Counted from the stretch's first letter, positions 27,466-37,325 are shown. The stretch: 64,000 nucleotides of DNA from Nitratireductor basaltis (GCF_000733725.1 NZ_JMQM01000001.1:1302001-1366000), one strand, 5' to 3'. A program made the numbers and translations. Notes: a model not told the origin generated them from the sequence alone.

Positions 27466-29280
27466 ATGAACGACGACAGCAGGAAAGCAGGTGGCGCGGA
27501 CCAGGATCCGTTCTTCATGCGCGATCCCGAAAAGCTGGCCGCCAATCTCGCGCGTACCATCGAGGAAGCAGGCAAGGCTGCCGGTTTCTGGAGCCGCGCG
27601 CGTGAAAGCGGGATGGTCAGCGACTCCAGCTTCGATCCCTTCGCCGACATGCTCCGGGTCTTCAGCGCGCTTGGCCAATACTGGTTTTCCGAGCCATCGC
27701 GCAGCTTCGAGGCGCAGACGCGACTTTTCACAGCCTATATGGGCGTGTGGATGCGCTCCATGCAGGAGCTGACCGGCCAGGCCGAACCGGACAAGCCCGA
27801 GGCCAAACGACCCGACAAGCGCTTTCATGACCCCGAATGGGTGCAGAACCCCTTTTTCTCTTCCCTGCGCCAGATCTATGAGGTCACCGCACGATGGGCG
27901 GAGGAACTGGTCGAGCGGGCTGATACGCTTGACGATCTGACCCGGCTGAAGGCGCGCTTCTATGTGCGCCAGATCATTGATGCTATGGCCCCGACCAATT
28001 TCGTTGTCACCAATCCCGCCGTGCTGCGCGAAACACTCAAGAGCAATGGCGACAACCTTGTTCGCGGCATGCAGATGTTTGCCGAGGACTTGCGCGAAGG
28101 TGGCGGCATTCCCCGGCTGCGCCAGTCGGACCTGGGTGCGTTCGAGGTTGGAGAGAACCTGGCCACCACGCCCGGCAAGGTGGTTGCGCGCAACGATCTG
28201 GCGGAAATCATCCAATATGCGCCGTCGACCGGGAAGGTGTTGAAGCGCCCTCTCCTGATCGTGCCACCCTGGATCAACAAGTTCTACATTCTCGACCTCA
28301 ACGAGAAGCGCTCCTTCATCCGCTGGGCTGTTTCACAGGGGCATACGGTCTTCGTGATCTCCTGGGCGAACCCGGATGAAAGGCACCGTGACAAGGATTG
28401 GGACGCCTATATCGGCGAAGGAATCGAGTTCGCGCTGGACACGATCAAGGCGCGCACCGGCGAAGACGAGGTCAATGCCATCGGCTATTGCGTGGGCGGC
28501 ACCCTTCTTTCAGCGGCACTGGCGCTGATGGCCGAGACAGGCGACCAACGCATTGCGTCGGCCACGCTTCTCACCACGCAGGTCGATTTCGCCGATGCGG
28601 GCGACCTGAAGGTCTTCATCGACGAGGAGCAGCTTCAGGCGCTTGAAGAGGCGATGGAGCGCAAGGGTTATCTGGAGGGCGGGCGCATCGCCATGGCCTT
28701 CAACATGCTGCGCGCGCGCGATCTTATCTGGCCCTATGTGGTCAACAACTACATGCGGGGCGAGCCGCCGCTGCCCTTCGACATGCTTTACTGGAACTCC
28801 GATTCCACCAATCTGGCTGCGGCGAACCACTCCTATTATCTGCGCAACTGTTATCTGGAAAACAATCTGGCTCGCGGGCGGGCGGAGTTGCGGGGGCGGA
28901 AACTCAGGCTTTCCAGCGTGAAGATCCCGATCTTCAATCTGGCGACAGCCGATGACCACATCGCGCCGGCATTGTCCGTCTACAATGGCAGCCGGTTGTT
29001 CGGCGGGCCGGTGGAATTCGTGCTTTCCGGCTCCGGACACATCGCAGGCGTGGTCAATCCGCCGGCACAGCGCAAATATCGCTACTGGATTGGCGAGGTT
29101 CACGAAGAGGGGTTCGAGCGCTGGCTGGAAACGGCGGAAGAGACAGAAGGCTCGTGGTGGCCGCATTGGCAACAGTGGATCGAAGCCCAGGGCAACGAGA
29201 CGGTGGCCGCACGGTCATTCGGACCGGACGAGGAAGCACTTGATGATGCGCCTGGAAAATATGTCCGCAAACGCGTCTGA
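27466..29280 (+). CDS. phaC: Class I poly(3-hydroxyalkanoate) synthase
   Basis: 604 residues, normal for class I. It polymerises 3-hydroxyacyl-CoA into storage granules. The alpha/beta-hydrolase catalytic triad is visible: Cys342 in GYCVGG (the PHA synthase lipase-like box), Asp497 in ADDHIAP and His525 in GSGHIAGVVNPP. The N-terminal third, with FFMRDPEKLAANLAR, is the variable region that binds granules. ATG 27466 is the first credible start, since the open frame upstream lies in the promoter region. phaA, phaB and phaR are not in the window. Confidence 0.95.
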   Translation: MNDDSRKAGGADQDPFFMRDPEKLAANLARTIEEAGKAAGFWSRARESGMVSDSSFDPFADMLRVFSALGQYWFSEPSRSFEAQTRLFTAYMGVWMRSMQELTGQAEPDKPEAKRPDKRFHDPEWVQNPFFSSLRQIYEVTARWAEELVERADTLDDLTRLKARFYVRQIIDAMAPTNFVVTNPAVLRETLKSNGDNLVRGMQMFAEDLREGGGIPRLRQSDLGAFEVGENLATTPGKVVARNDLAEIIQYAPSTGKVLKRPLLIVPPWINKFYILDLNEKRSFIRWAVSQGHTVFVISWANPDERHRDKDWDAYIGEGIEFALDTIKARTGEDEVNAIGYCVGGTLLSAALALMAETGDQRIASATLLTTQVDFADAGDLKVFIDEEQLQALEEAMERKGYLEGGRIAMAFNMLRARDLIWPYVVNNYMRGEPPLPFDMLYWNSDSTNLAAANHSYYLRNCYLENNLARGRAELRGRKLRLSSVKIPIFNLATADDHIAPALSVYNGSRLFGGPVEFVLSGSGHIAGVVNPPAQRKYRYWIGEVHEEGFERWLETAEETEGSWWPHWQQWIEAQGNETVAARSFGPDEEALDDAPGKYVRKRV

Positions 29281-29456
29281 TTGCCACGAAGTCCAAGCTT
29301 GCGCGGGGCTTGCCTAAAACTTGCCGTTTTTTACCGGCGTGTTGCAGCAACCGGAGAGATTAGTTACCAGTTCGTAACCGTTCGGTGCGTAATGCACCGT
29401 CATGATGTCGCGGGGGGCAGATTTTCCCGCCAGATACACACTGAGAGGAGTGCCGT

Positions 29457-30599
29457 TTGGCTTTGCTGGATTCGCGTTTCAAAGCCGGAAAAGCGAATAC
29501 GCGCCTGCTTGCAGGTGTGGCTCTGGCATCTGTCCTTCTCGCCTCCTGTTCTGCCGGAATCGATTCTCCCGCACAGCTTGGGCTTCTGCCCGAGAATGGT
29601 GGGATCAGCACATCGGGGGAGACGACATTGCTCTCCGGTGGTGCGGATCTGACGCCTACCGAAATGGTTGAGCAGGGTTTTGAAACCGCGGATGCGGTTC
29701 CATCCCCGCGCCCGCAGGAAGAGGTGGTGAGCGCTCCCACCGAAGAAGTCAGTGCGGAGACGGCCGAAGAGGCTGTGGCAACAGCTGCTGCGTCCTCCCA
29801 GCCGGAAGTCACGGAAGCTGCGGATAATGACCAGGCAGGCGAAAGTGATGCGGCGGCGGCGGTGGCAGAGCTTGCGGAAGGTAACAACGCTTCCGCAGAT
29901 ACATCGAATGCAACACTTGCAGCTGAAGTGAGCGAGCAAAAGAAGCGCGGTTTCCTTTCGTCGTTCTTTTCGTCCACGCCAGCCAATGCAAAAACAAATC
30001 CTGCACAGCCGCTTGTAGCGGCAGCCAAACCCGAAGCCGAGAAAGCGGAAGAACCCGCTAAGCCGCTGATATCGCTGTCTTATCAGAGCGGCGATGGCTC
30101 GGACGGAATCTTGCCGGGCGTACGTCAGGGCGGTCAGCTCTTCGAGATCAGCCGAAAGGCCAATGTCGATGATGACAGCGACCTTGATCTCTACGAATCG
30201 GAATCTCCGATACAGGTGGCATCGGCGGCCGGTCTTGCACGGCTTGCGCCCAACGGCCTTCTGAAGCAGCGCGAAAGCGTAGATGTATCCTGCCTGAAGC
30301 CGGCGCTTGTGAAGATGGTCCGCCAGATCGAGCGGCGCTTTGGCAACCGCGCCGTCGTCACGTCCGGTTATCGCAGCCCCAGCTACAACAAGCGAGTTCG
30401 CGGCGCGCGCAACTCGCTTCACATGTATTGCGCCGCCGTCGACATACAGATCGATGGCGTCAGCAAGTGGGATATTGCCAAATATGCCCGCTCCCTGCCC
30501 GGTCGCGGCGGTGTCGGCACCTATTGCCACACCAATTCGGTGCATGTGGATATCGGCCCCGAGCGCGACTGGAACTGGCGCTGCCGCCGCAAGCGCTGA
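29457..30599 (+). CDS. YcbK-like peptidase M15 / DUF882 lipoprotein, TTG start
   Basis: 380 residues. The start is TTG at 29457, with GAGGAG 6 nt upstream; no ATG occurs before the signal peptide. The N-terminus ends in the lipobox LLASC, so it is probably a lipoprotein. Residues about 70-230 are an acidic, Ala/Glu-rich low-complexity linker. The C-terminal 120 residues are the M15-type domain: VVTSGYRSPSYNKRVRGA, NSLHMYCAAVDIQ and CHTNSVHVDIGP, with the His-xx-xx-Asp and His zinc ligands. A murein endopeptidase or carboxypeptidase role is likely. Confidence 0.87.
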   Translation: MALLDSRFKAGKANTRLLAGVALASVLLASCSAGIDSPAQLGLLPENGGISTSGETTLLSGGADLTPTEMVEQGFETADAVPSPRPQEEVVSAPTEEVSAETAEEAVATAAASSQPEVTEAADNDQAGESDAAAAVAELAEGNNASADTSNATLAAEVSEQKKRGFLSSFFSSTPANAKTNPAQPLVAAAKPEAEKAEEPAKPLISLSYQSGDGSDGILPGVRQGGQLFEISRKANVDDDSDLDLYESESPIQVASAAGLARLAPNGLLKQRESVDVSCLKPALVKMVRQIERRFGNRAVVTSGYRSPSYNKRVRGARNSLHMYCAAVDIQIDGVSKWDIAKYARSLPGRGGVGTYCHTNSVHVDIGPERDWNWRCRRKR

Positions 30600-30673
30600 T
30601 TTTCGACATATGGCTGCAGTAATTGGCTGCGCAAACTGTGCGGCTAGTCCAACTCGTTCTTGCAGAGGATGTC

Positions 30674-31354
30674 ATGCCAGCAGATTTCAGTGATCCTGAT
30701 GTGGTCGAAAGCTATGCGAGTCGCGTGATGCGTCATGTTCCGGGGCTTAACGACCTGCATCGAATGGCTGGTATTCTGCTGGGAGAGAACCAGCGACACG
30801 ATGCGGAAATCCTGGTGCTTGGTGCCGGTGGCGGGATGGAACTGAAGGCCTTCGCTGCGATGCATGGTGACTGGCGCTTTCACGGAGTCGACCCTTCGGC
30901 AGAGATGCTCGACCTTGCGCGTGCGACCATCGGACCGCGATACATGGAGCGCGTGGAACTGCTTGAGGGCTACATCGAAGATGCGCCGGATGGTCCTTTC
31001 GACGGTGCCGCCTGTCTGCTGACCCTGCATTTCCTCGAGCCCGCACTTCGTTTGGAAACGCTGAAGCGGATGCGCCAGCGCCTGAAGAATGGTGCCCCTA
31101 TCGTTGTCGCCCATCACAGCTTTGAAAAGGAAGACGGCAAGCACGACCTATGGCTCAGGCGCAATGCGGATCTCCTGATCACCGGAGGACTCGACGCCGC
31201 AAAGGCAGGCCAGACCGTCGAGGCCATCAAGAATCAACTGCCTGCCCTTTCTCAGGGGGAGGATGAAGCGCTGCTCTCCGAAGCAGGATTCGCCGATATC
31301 GAGCTTTTCTATGCCGCTTTCACCTTCAAGGGCTGGGTCGCCAGGGCCGCATGA
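30674..31354 (+). CDS. SAM-dependent methyltransferase (class I)
   Basis: 226 residues. The Rossmann-like methyltransferase motif I is AEILVLGAGGGMELKAFAA (about 44-62), with a following acidic GVDPSAEMLDLAR. ATG 30674 is preceded by AGAGGAT. The C-terminal half has a helix-rich lid without further diagnostic motifs, so the methyl acceptor is unknown. It stands alone between the M15 lipoprotein and tRNA-Glu. Confidence 0.85.
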   Translation: MPADFSDPDVVESYASRVMRHVPGLNDLHRMAGILLGENQRHDAEILVLGAGGGMELKAFAAMHGDWRFHGVDPSAEMLDLARATIGPRYMERVELLEGYIEDAPDGPFDGAACLLTLHFLEPALRLETLKRMRQRLKNGAPIVVAHHSFEKEDGKHDLWLRRNADLLITGGLDAAKAGQTVEAIKNQLPALSQGEDEALLSEAGFADIELFYAAFTFKGWVARAA

Positions 31355-31473
31355 AGGGTGCAGACATCCCCGTCGTCCCCTTTCCACAGCCCACGCTCCC
31401 TCGGATTTCTCGGGCTTTCGGCATCAAATTCCGCCGACGCAAAAAAAATTTGTCACAGAGGCTTCAAACCGGG

Positions 31474-31502
31474 TTGCCCGTCAGAAAGAACCCAACTATA
31501 AG
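31474..31502 (+). promoter_or_regulatory. Promoter of tRNA-Glu
   Basis: TTGCCC (31474) and TATAAG (31497) with exactly 17 nt between them, ending 16 bp before the first tRNA base. The spacing and position fit a sigma-70 promoter for the tRNA. Confidence 0.7.
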
Positions 31503-31518
31503 CCACCTCGTCTTGAGC

Positions 31519-31594
31519 GCGCCCATCGTCTAGCGGTCTAGGACGCCGCCCTTTCACGGCGGAAACACGGGTTCGAGTCCCGTTGGGCGTACCA
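31519..31594 (+). tRNA. tRNA-Glu (anticodon UUC)
   Basis: 76 nt with an encoded CCA end. The acceptor arm GCGCCCA pairs with TGGGCGT (one G-U at position 1-72). The anticodon arm CCGCC-CTTTCAC-GGCGG gives anticodon TTC. The T arm has GGGTTCGAGTCCC. All arms are intact. No integrase or duplicated 3' end nearby suggests use as an integration site. Confidence 0.97.
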
Positions 31595-31642
31595 AGATAT
31601 CTTCCCAAGGTATTGTAAGAATGCGGTCAGGATGGCAGTTCG

Positions 31643-31873
31643 CTAGTTCCTGATTTTAGCGCGCCCCAAGCTGTTTCGCCTGATTTGCGTCAGCGTGCGT
31701 CTCACCGCTTCGGCGCGCTGCAAGGGAAGCCTGACCAGACGGTTGTTGTCGATCTGCGCGACCTCGCCCGTCCTGCTATCCACGACCGACCAGGAACCGC
31801 TTTCATCCTGCACGCAGACATATTCGCCTGCGGGATCATTCATGTCGTCAATGACCTGTCGTTGCAAAGCCAT
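31643..31873 (-). CDS. Small conserved-looking protein of unknown function
   Basis: 76 residues from ATG 31873 (MALQRQVIDDMNDPAGEYVCVQ). It is charged, soluble and ends in a basic helix (RRTLTQIRRNSLGRAKIRN). The central part resembles a short beta-hairpin (WSVVDSRTGEVAQIDNN). The composition looks coding, and a TTG 9 bp upstream is the only alternative start. I do not recognise the family. It lies between tRNA-Glu and the GMC oxidoreductase. Confidence 0.6.
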   Translation of the reverse strand: MALQRQVIDDMNDPAGEYVCVQDESGSWSVVDSRTGEVAQIDNNRLVRLPLQRAEAVRRTLTQIRRNSLGRAKIRN

Positions 31874-31933
31874 GAGCCACAACGCTAGGGAACCGCTTCC
31901 GGTTGCATTGCACCAGTATTGCGCCAGCCATGG

Positions 31934-33544
31934 TTAACGGGATCGGGCGTCTGCCGCGATCATTTCGGCGGCCTTTTCCGCTATCATCATGACGGGTGCG
32001 GCAGTGTTTCCAGACACGATCGTGGGCATTACGGAAGCATCCACCACACGCAGCCGCTCAAGCCCGTGGACACGAAGACGCTCATCGACAACAGCATCTT
32101 CACCCTGCCCCATCCGTGCGGTGCCCACCGGGTGGAAGATCGTCGTGGCAATATCTCCTATGCGCGCCAATAGCCTCTCATCGTCCTCGATTTCCGGACC
32201 AGGCAGAAGCTCCCGAGGCTCAAAGCGCTCAAGTGCTTTGGCCTTCATCAACCGCCGCGTCAGCCTGATGGCTTTCAACGCGGTATCGCGATCTGCGGGA
32301 GCGCTCAGGTAGTTCGGCCTGATTTCCGCGGGCGCTGCCGGATCCGATGAACGCGCATGCACGCTGCCGCGACTTTGCGGGCGCAGTTGGCATACGGAAG
32401 CCGTGACGGCGGGATACGGGTGCAATGGCTCGCCCAACCTGTCCGTGCTCAGCGGCTGGACGTGATACTCCAGATCAGGCGTCTCGATGCGCGGATCACT
32501 GCGGGTGAAGATGCCAAGCTGGCTGGGTGCCATGGAAAGAGGCCCCGAACGCTTCAACAGATATTCAAGCGCAAGACCGGCCTTGCCACGCAGGCTGCCT
32601 GCGCGCTGATTGAGGGTCAAGGCATTGGCGATACGGTAGACACTTCGGATCTGAAGGTGATCCTGCAGATTTTCGCCAACTCCGTGGAGGGCATGACGCA
32701 GACGAAGCCCGAGCCGCGCGAGGATGTCCGGTCGACCGATGCCGGAGAGTTCGAGAAGCTTCGGCGTGTTCACGGCTCCGGCAGACAGTATTACCTCGCC
32801 TTTGGCACGCGCCAGGCACAATTCGCCGCCTTGGCGATAGAGAACACCCGAGGCACGGCTGCCGTCCAGTACGACCTCGCGGGCTTCCGCATTCTTCACA
32901 ACGCGCAGATTGTCCCGCTTCAGCGCAGGCGCAAGAAATGCCTTGGCTGCGTGCCAGCGCACGCCCCCACGCTGGTTGACCTCGAAATAGCCCGAACCTT
33001 CATTCGTACCGGTGTTGAAGTCGTCGCTGCGGGGTATCCCCAGTTCTTCGGCAGCATCACGGAACGCGTCGAGGATTGGCCAGGACAGCCGCTGGCGTTC
33101 GACGCGCCATTCGCCACCTGCCCCGTGATGCTGCGACTGTCCTCCATGAAAATCCTCGTGGCGCAGGAAATAGGGCAAGACATCATCCCACCCCCAACCC
33201 ACATTCCCCTGCTGGCGCCAGCCGTCATAGTCGGCAGCCTGCCCGCGCATATAGATCATGCCGTTGATGGCAGAGCATCCGCCCAGCACCTTGCCGCGCG
33301 GATAGTTCAGGCTGCGCCCGTTAAGGCCGTTTTCGGCCTCTGTCTTCAGCATCCAGTCCGTACGCGGATTGCCCATGCAAAAGAGGTAGCCGATGGGAAT
33401 GTCGATCCAGTGGTAACGGGCGGAGCCGCCCGCTTCGAGCAACAGCACGCGGTTGCGCGGATCGCGGGTCAGCCTGTTTGCCAGCACGCAACCCGCGGAA
33501 CCCGCCCCCACGATGATGTAGTCGAACTCTCCCTCTTCGCGCAT
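31934..33544 (-). CDS. GMC-family FAD oxidoreductase (choline/alcohol dehydrogenase type)
   Basis: 536 residues. The FAD-binding motif GAGSAG is at 13-18 (DYIIVGAGSAGCVLANRLT). GMC signatures include GGCSAINGMIYMRG and SAGAVNTPKLLELSGIG. The C-terminal active-site histidine lies in TIFHPVGTARMG, with the closing VVDASVMPTIVSGNTAAP. Such enzymes oxidise alcohols to aldehydes, but no betaine or choline transport genes are adjacent to define the substrate. ATG 33544 has AAAGG 5 nt upstream. Divergent from the BASS-type transporter gene. Confidence 0.92.
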   Translation of the reverse strand: MREEGEFDYIIVGAGSAGCVLANRLTRDPRNRVLLLEAGGSARYHWIDIPIGYLFCMGNPRTDWMLKTEAENGLNGRSLNYPRGKVLGGCSAINGMIYMRGQAADYDGWRQQGNVGWGWDDVLPYFLRHEDFHGGQSQHHGAGGEWRVERQRLSWPILDAFRDAAEELGIPRSDDFNTGTNEGSGYFEVNQRGGVRWHAAKAFLAPALKRDNLRVVKNAEAREVVLDGSRASGVLYRQGGELCLARAKGEVILSAGAVNTPKLLELSGIGRPDILARLGLRLRHALHGVGENLQDHLQIRSVYRIANALTLNQRAGSLRGKAGLALEYLLKRSGPLSMAPSQLGIFTRSDPRIETPDLEYHVQPLSTDRLGEPLHPYPAVTASVCQLRPQSRGSVHARSSDPAAPAEIRPNYLSAPADRDTALKAIRLTRRLMKAKALERFEPRELLPGPEIEDDERLLARIGDIATTIFHPVGTARMGQGEDAVVDERLRVHGLERLRVVDASVMPTIVSGNTAAPVMMIAEKAAEMIAADARSR

Positions 33545-33736
33545 GAATGCCTTTCTCCCCCCGACATCTGCGTGTCAGGCACAGTAGCAGCTTAATTGCC
33601 GACGAAAAGACAAAGCCACTTGTGGTCCAGCCGCTGTGCACCTGATGGACAGAGGCGGCTTGAGGTTTGACGGCATCTGCTGCGTTCACGATAAAGGCAG
33701 CTGCATTTATCCACGGCAGCGACGAAGGCGGCACGA

Positions 33737-34678
33737 ATGGCTCTGGCAGTTCTGGACCGAGCAGCGCGACACGCGCATTGGCTTCTCGTGGCCGGACTGC
33801 TCGTCGGCATTGCCTCTCCCACGCTTGCATTGATGTTGAAGCCATGGATTGCGGAGATGATCGCGGCCATGCTCTTCCTTGCAGCCTTGCGCGTGGGGCC
33901 GCGCAAGCTCATCGGTGCCGGTGCGGATTTTTCACGATCCCTTTGCGTGGCGCTCGTGCTGCAGCTGGCCCTGCCGGTCGGACTTTATTTCTCGCTCACG
34001 GCTCTTGGTGTCCAAGGCCCAATCCTTCTGGGTTTGATGCTGATGTCGGCGGCGGCTCCCATCTCGGGCAGTCCCAATCTCGCGATCATCATGGGCGGCG
34101 ACCCGGCACCTTCGCTGAGGCTTCTTGCCGTTGCGACGGCGATCTTGCCACTGACTGCGATACCCGTCTTCTGGCTGAGCCCCGCGCTGGGAACGCCTGG
34201 CGAGATCTTTGCAGCCGCCGCACGTCTGCTTGCGGTCATCGCGATAGCGGTGGCAGCCGCCTTTCTGGTGCGCGCAAAGTTCCTGCCTGATCCCGACCTG
34301 AAACAAACGCGGATGATCGACGGGCTGTCCGCCATCCTCATGGCGGCGGTTGTCGTCGGGCTGATGTCAGCCGTTGGTGAAACGCTGTTGGAAAATCCGC
34401 GGCTGCTCGCATTCAATCTTGCCGTCGCGTTCGCTGCCAATCTTGTCCTTCAGATCGTGGCGCTTCTGGTTGCGCGCCGCTTTTTCAATGCCACGGATTC
34501 AGTTGCTTTTGCCATCGCGGCAGGCAACCGCAACATCGCGCTCTTCCTGACCGCACTGCCCGTAGCGGTTACGGATCCGCTGCTGCTTTTCATTGGCTGT
34601 TTTCAGATCCCGATGTATCTGACGCCCATGATGATGGGCAGAATCTATAGACGGGCGACATCGGGACAAGGTGCATGA
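33737..34678 (+). CDS. BASS-like membrane transporter (bile acid:sodium symporter family)
   Basis: 313 residues, very hydrophobic, with about nine or ten transmembrane stretches. A central [21 protein letters not shown] and [18 protein letters not shown] recall the crossover motifs of the BART/BASS fold. It is probably an inner-membrane Na-coupled transporter of organic anions; the substrate is unknown. Its TGA stop overlaps the sfsA ATG (ATGA), so sfsA is translated by coupling. Confidence 0.8.
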   Translation: MALAVLDRAARHAHWLLVAGLLVGIASPTLALMLKPWIAEMIAAMLFLAALRVGPRKLIGAGADFSRSLCVALVLQLALPVGLYFSLTALGVQGPILLGLMLMSAAAPISGSPNLAIIMGGDPAPSLRLLAVATAILPLTAIPVFWLSPALGTPGEIFAAAARLLAVIAIAVAAAFLVRAKFLPDPDLKQTRMIDGLSAILMAAVVVGLMSAVGETLLENPRLLAFNLAVAFAANLVLQIVALLVARRFFNATDSVAFAIAAGNRNIALFLTALPVAVTDPLLLFIGCFQIPMYLTPMMMGRIYRRATSGQGA

Positions 34679-35376
34679 AGTTCGATCCGCCGCTGATCAC
34701 GGCGCGTCTTGTGCGCCGCTACAAGCGTTTTCTCGCCGATGTGATCCTCGAAGACGGTAGTGAAACCACCGTGGCCGTGCCCAACACCGGCTCCATGCTG
34801 GGGCTGACCACGCCCGGCTCGCGCGTGCTTCTATCCCGGTCAAACAACCCGAAGCGCAAATATCAGCACAGTCTGGAAGTGGTGGAGGCTGACGGGATCT
34901 GGGTCGGCATCAATACCGGTCTGCCGAACAGGCTCGCGCGCGAGGCAATCGAGGCAGGACTTGTCACTGATCTCGGTGAATATCCGGTGATCCGGCCGGA
35001 GCAGAAATATGGCGAGCGCTCACGCATCGACTTTCTGCTTGAGCATCCGGAGCGTCCGTCTGCCTATGTGGAGGTGAAGAATGTCCACTTCATGCGACAG
35101 GCGGGACTTGCAGAATTTCCCGATACGGTAACGGCACGCGGGGCCCGGCATCTGGATGAGCTGGCAGCAATGCGCGCGCAGGGATACCGCGCGGTGATGC
35201 TTTACGTCGTGCAGCGCGGCGACTGCCATCGCTTCAGGCTATGCGAGGATCTGGATCCTGCATATGCTGCCGCATTCGCCCAGGCGCGTGCTGCCGGGGT
35301 TGAAGCTTTTGCAATTGGGTGCCACATCAGTAGAGATGGGATAACACCCCACGGCCTGATCGAACTGGATATCTAA
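34675..35376 (+). CDS. sfsA: SfsA family protein (sugar fermentation stimulation protein homologue)
   Basis: 233 residues. The N-terminal OB-like region has [15 protein letters not shown] and PNTGSMLGL. The C-terminal part has the nuclease-like [20 protein letters not shown] and [16 protein letters not shown] motifs of SfsA. The family is conserved, with a restriction-endonuclease-like fold and poorly defined role. It overlaps the upstream transporter by 4 bp and is followed 6 bp later by map. Confidence 0.95.
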   Translation: MKFDPPLITARLVRRYKRFLADVILEDGSETTVAVPNTGSMLGLTTPGSRVLLSRSNNPKRKYQHSLEVVEADGIWVGINTGLPNRLAREAIEAGLVTDLGEYPVIRPEQKYGERSRIDFLLEHPERPSAYVEVKNVHFMRQAGLAEFPDTVTARGARHLDELAAMRAQGYRAVMLYVVQRGDCHRFRLCEDLDPAYAAAFAQARAAGVEAFAIGCHISRDGITPHGLIELDI

Positions 35377-35382
35377 GCTACA

Positions 35383-36210
35383 ATGGTCACCTATCTCGAC
35401 GCCGAAACGGCACCCCTGCGCAATACGGGTCAAATCCGCCTCTATGGAGAGGAAGGGTTCGAAGGCATGCGCAAGGCCTGCCAGCTTACCGCGCGCTGTC
35501 TGGACGAACTGGTGGACATGGTGCAGCCCGGCGTCACCACGGAAGCCATCGACCGTTTCGTCTTCGAATTCGGTGCCGACCACGGCGCAGTGCCTGCCAC
35601 TCTGAACTATCGCGGCTACAAGAAATCGAGCTGCACCTCGATCAACCACGTGGTCTGCCACGGCATTCCCGACACCAAGCCGCTGAAGGAAGGTGACATC
35701 GTCAATATCGACGTCACCTATATCCTCGACGGCTGGCATGGCGATTCAAGCCGCATGTATCCCGTGGGGCGCATCAAGCGCGCGGCAGAGCGGCTGCTGG
35801 AAGTCACCCATGAATGCCTCATGCGCGGTATAGAAGCCGTGAAGCCCGGTGCCCGCACCGGCGCAATCGGCCATGCCATCCAGTCCTACGCGGAAGCCGA
35901 GCGCTGCTCGGTGGTTCGCGATTTCTGCGGCCATGGTTTAGGTCAGCTTTTCCACGACGCGCCGAACATCTTGCATTATGGCAGCCCCAACGAGGGAGTC
36001 GAGATGCGGCCGGGCATGATCTTCACCATCGAGCCGATGATCAATCTGGGTCGCCCGCATGTGAAGGTTCTGTCGGACGGGTGGACTGCGGTCACACGCG
36101 ACCGCTCCCTTTCGGCGCAGTATGAGCATTCCATTGGCGTCACGTCCGAGGGTTGTGAAATTTTCACGCTTTCACCTAAAGGACTCGACCGGCCCGGACT
36201 TCCTTCGTAA
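35383..36210 (+). CDS. map: Methionine aminopeptidase, type I
   Basis: 275 residues. It removes the initiator methionine. The pita-bread fold ligands appear in order as CHGIPD, NIDVTYILDGWHGDSSRMY (two Asp ligands), CGHGLGQLFHDAPNI (the His ligand) and IFTIEPMI (Glu). The N-terminal 28 residues before EGMRKACQLTARCLDELV are typical of the alphaproteobacterial form. It lies in the order transporter-sfsA-map-radC with short gaps. Confidence 0.97.
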   Translation: MVTYLDAETAPLRNTGQIRLYGEEGFEGMRKACQLTARCLDELVDMVQPGVTTEAIDRFVFEFGADHGAVPATLNYRGYKKSSCTSINHVVCHGIPDTKPLKEGDIVNIDVTYILDGWHGDSSRMYPVGRIKRAAERLLEVTHECLMRGIEAVKPGARTGAIGHAIQSYAEAERCSVVRDFCGHGLGQLFHDAPNILHYGSPNEGVEMRPGMIFTIEPMINLGRPHVKVLSDGWTAVTRDRSLSAQYEHSIGVTSEGCEIFTLSPKGLDRPGLPS

Positions 36211-36246
36211 CCTGTGCCCTCGTTCACACCGAGCGGGGGCGGTCTG

Positions 36247-37032
36247 ATGGACAATGGCGACGAGCGGGATTTCTTTGCCGAGAGCCCTGCCCTTCTTGAA
36301 GGCAAGGCTTCAGGGCAACCGCGTGCTCGAGTTTCGAGCGCGAGCAAGGCAACAAAGCCGAAGAAGCACTATGAGGGTCACCGGGAACGGTTGAGAGAGC
36401 GTTTCAGCGAGTCCGGCCCCGATGCGCTTGCCGATTATGAGCTTCTGGAGATGTTTCTTTTCCGCTCGATACCGAGGGCGGACACCAAAGCGCCGGCCAA
36501 GGCCTTGCTTGAGCGTTTCGGCTCGATCGGTGAAGTCCTCGGAGCCTCGCCACAGCTTCTGACGGAAGTGTCCGGCATCGGCGATGCGGTTGCGCTTGAT
36601 CTCAAACTTGCGGCGGCGATGACGCAGCGCATGTTGAAGGCGCAGGTTCGTGACCGTCAGGTTCTGTCCTCCTGGAGCCAGGTCATCGACTACTGTCACG
36701 CAACCATGGCCTATGAGACGGTCGAACAGTTCCGCATACTGTTCCTCGACCGCAAGAACGTACTCATACGTGACGAGCAGCAGCAGTCGGGAACGGTCGA
36801 CCACACGCCGGTCTATCCGCGTGAGGTCGTGCGCCGGGCACTGGAACTTTCCGCCAGCGCCATCATCCTGGTGCACAATCACCCATCAGGCGATCCCACA
36901 CCTTCGCGAGCCGATATCGAGATGACAAAGATGATCATCGAGACCGCCCGACCGCTGGGCGTCACGGTCCATGATCACATCATAATCGGGAAGAAAGGGC
37001 ATGCGAGCTTGAAGGGCATGCAGCTGATATAG
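36247..37032 (+). CDS. radC: RadC/JAB-domain DNA repair-like protein
   Basis: 261 residues. A helix-hairpin-helix-like N-terminal half ([30 protein letters not shown]) precedes the MPN/JAB domain with the metal motif [14 protein letters not shown]. The name reflects historical genetics; a role in repair is not proven and the JAB domain suggests a metalloprotease-like fold. I took ATG 36247 ([10 protein letters not shown]); a GTG at 36214 would add 11 residues. It is followed by a VOC fragment. Confidence 0.94.
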   Translation: MDNGDERDFFAESPALLEGKASGQPRARVSSASKATKPKKHYEGHRERLRERFSESGPDALADYELLEMFLFRSIPRADTKAPAKALLERFGSIGEVLGASPQLLTEVSGIGDAVALDLKLAAAMTQRMLKAQVRDRQVLSSWSQVIDYCHATMAYETVEQFRILFLDRKNVLIRDEQQQSGTVDHTPVYPREVVRRALELSASAIILVHNHPSGDPTPSRADIEMTKMIIETARPLGVTVHDHIIIGKKGHASLKGMQLI

Positions 37033-37038
37033 CATCTA

Positions 37039-37317
37039 TTGCCAGCAGAGCCATACTGGCTACAGCGAGCGCTGGAAGGCGGGCTGGAGCTGATCTACTT
37101 TCAACAAGAGGCTGTGCGCGGCAATACCCCCGCCATTGTCTTCACTATCCCCGACGGTGGAATCGATGGCGTGGTCGCCTATCTCGCTTCCAATGGCGTG
37201 ACCATTGTAACGCCAGTCAGCGAAGCACCCGGTGGATGGAGCGCGGATTTTCTCGACCCGGATGGTTTCGGTCTGGGCCTGTGGCAATCGCAGGAACTTC
37301 CACGGTCGCTAAAGTAA
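37039..37317 (+). CDS. VOC (glyoxalase/bleomycin resistance) domain protein, probably truncated at the N-terminus
   Basis: At most 92 residues from a TTG at 37039, with no ATG and no ribosome site near the start. The text AIVFTIPDGGIDGVVAYLASNGV and GGWSADFLDPDGFGLGLWQ is the C-terminal half of a VOC domain. The first strand and metal-ligand turn that normally open the domain are absent, and the segment YWLQRALEGGLELIYF begins inside the first helix. It may be a degraded gene left after radC. It could instead be an intact short homologue with an unrecognised start. Confidence 0.45.
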   Translation: MPAEPYWLQRALEGGLELIYFQQEAVRGNTPAIVFTIPDGGIDGVVAYLASNGVTIVTPVSEAPGGWSADFLDPDGFGLGLWQSQELPRSLK

Positions 37318-37325
37318 CCTCACCA

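Noticed and set aside
31519-31594. tRNA-Glu as the attachment site of an integrated island
   Set aside because: No integrase follows, no copy of the tRNA 3' end is seen nearby, and the flanking genes are ordinary.
33705-33725. TTATCCACG near 33714 as a DnaA box/replication origin
   Set aside because: Only one isolated box-like sequence, no cluster and no dnaA or parAB nearby.
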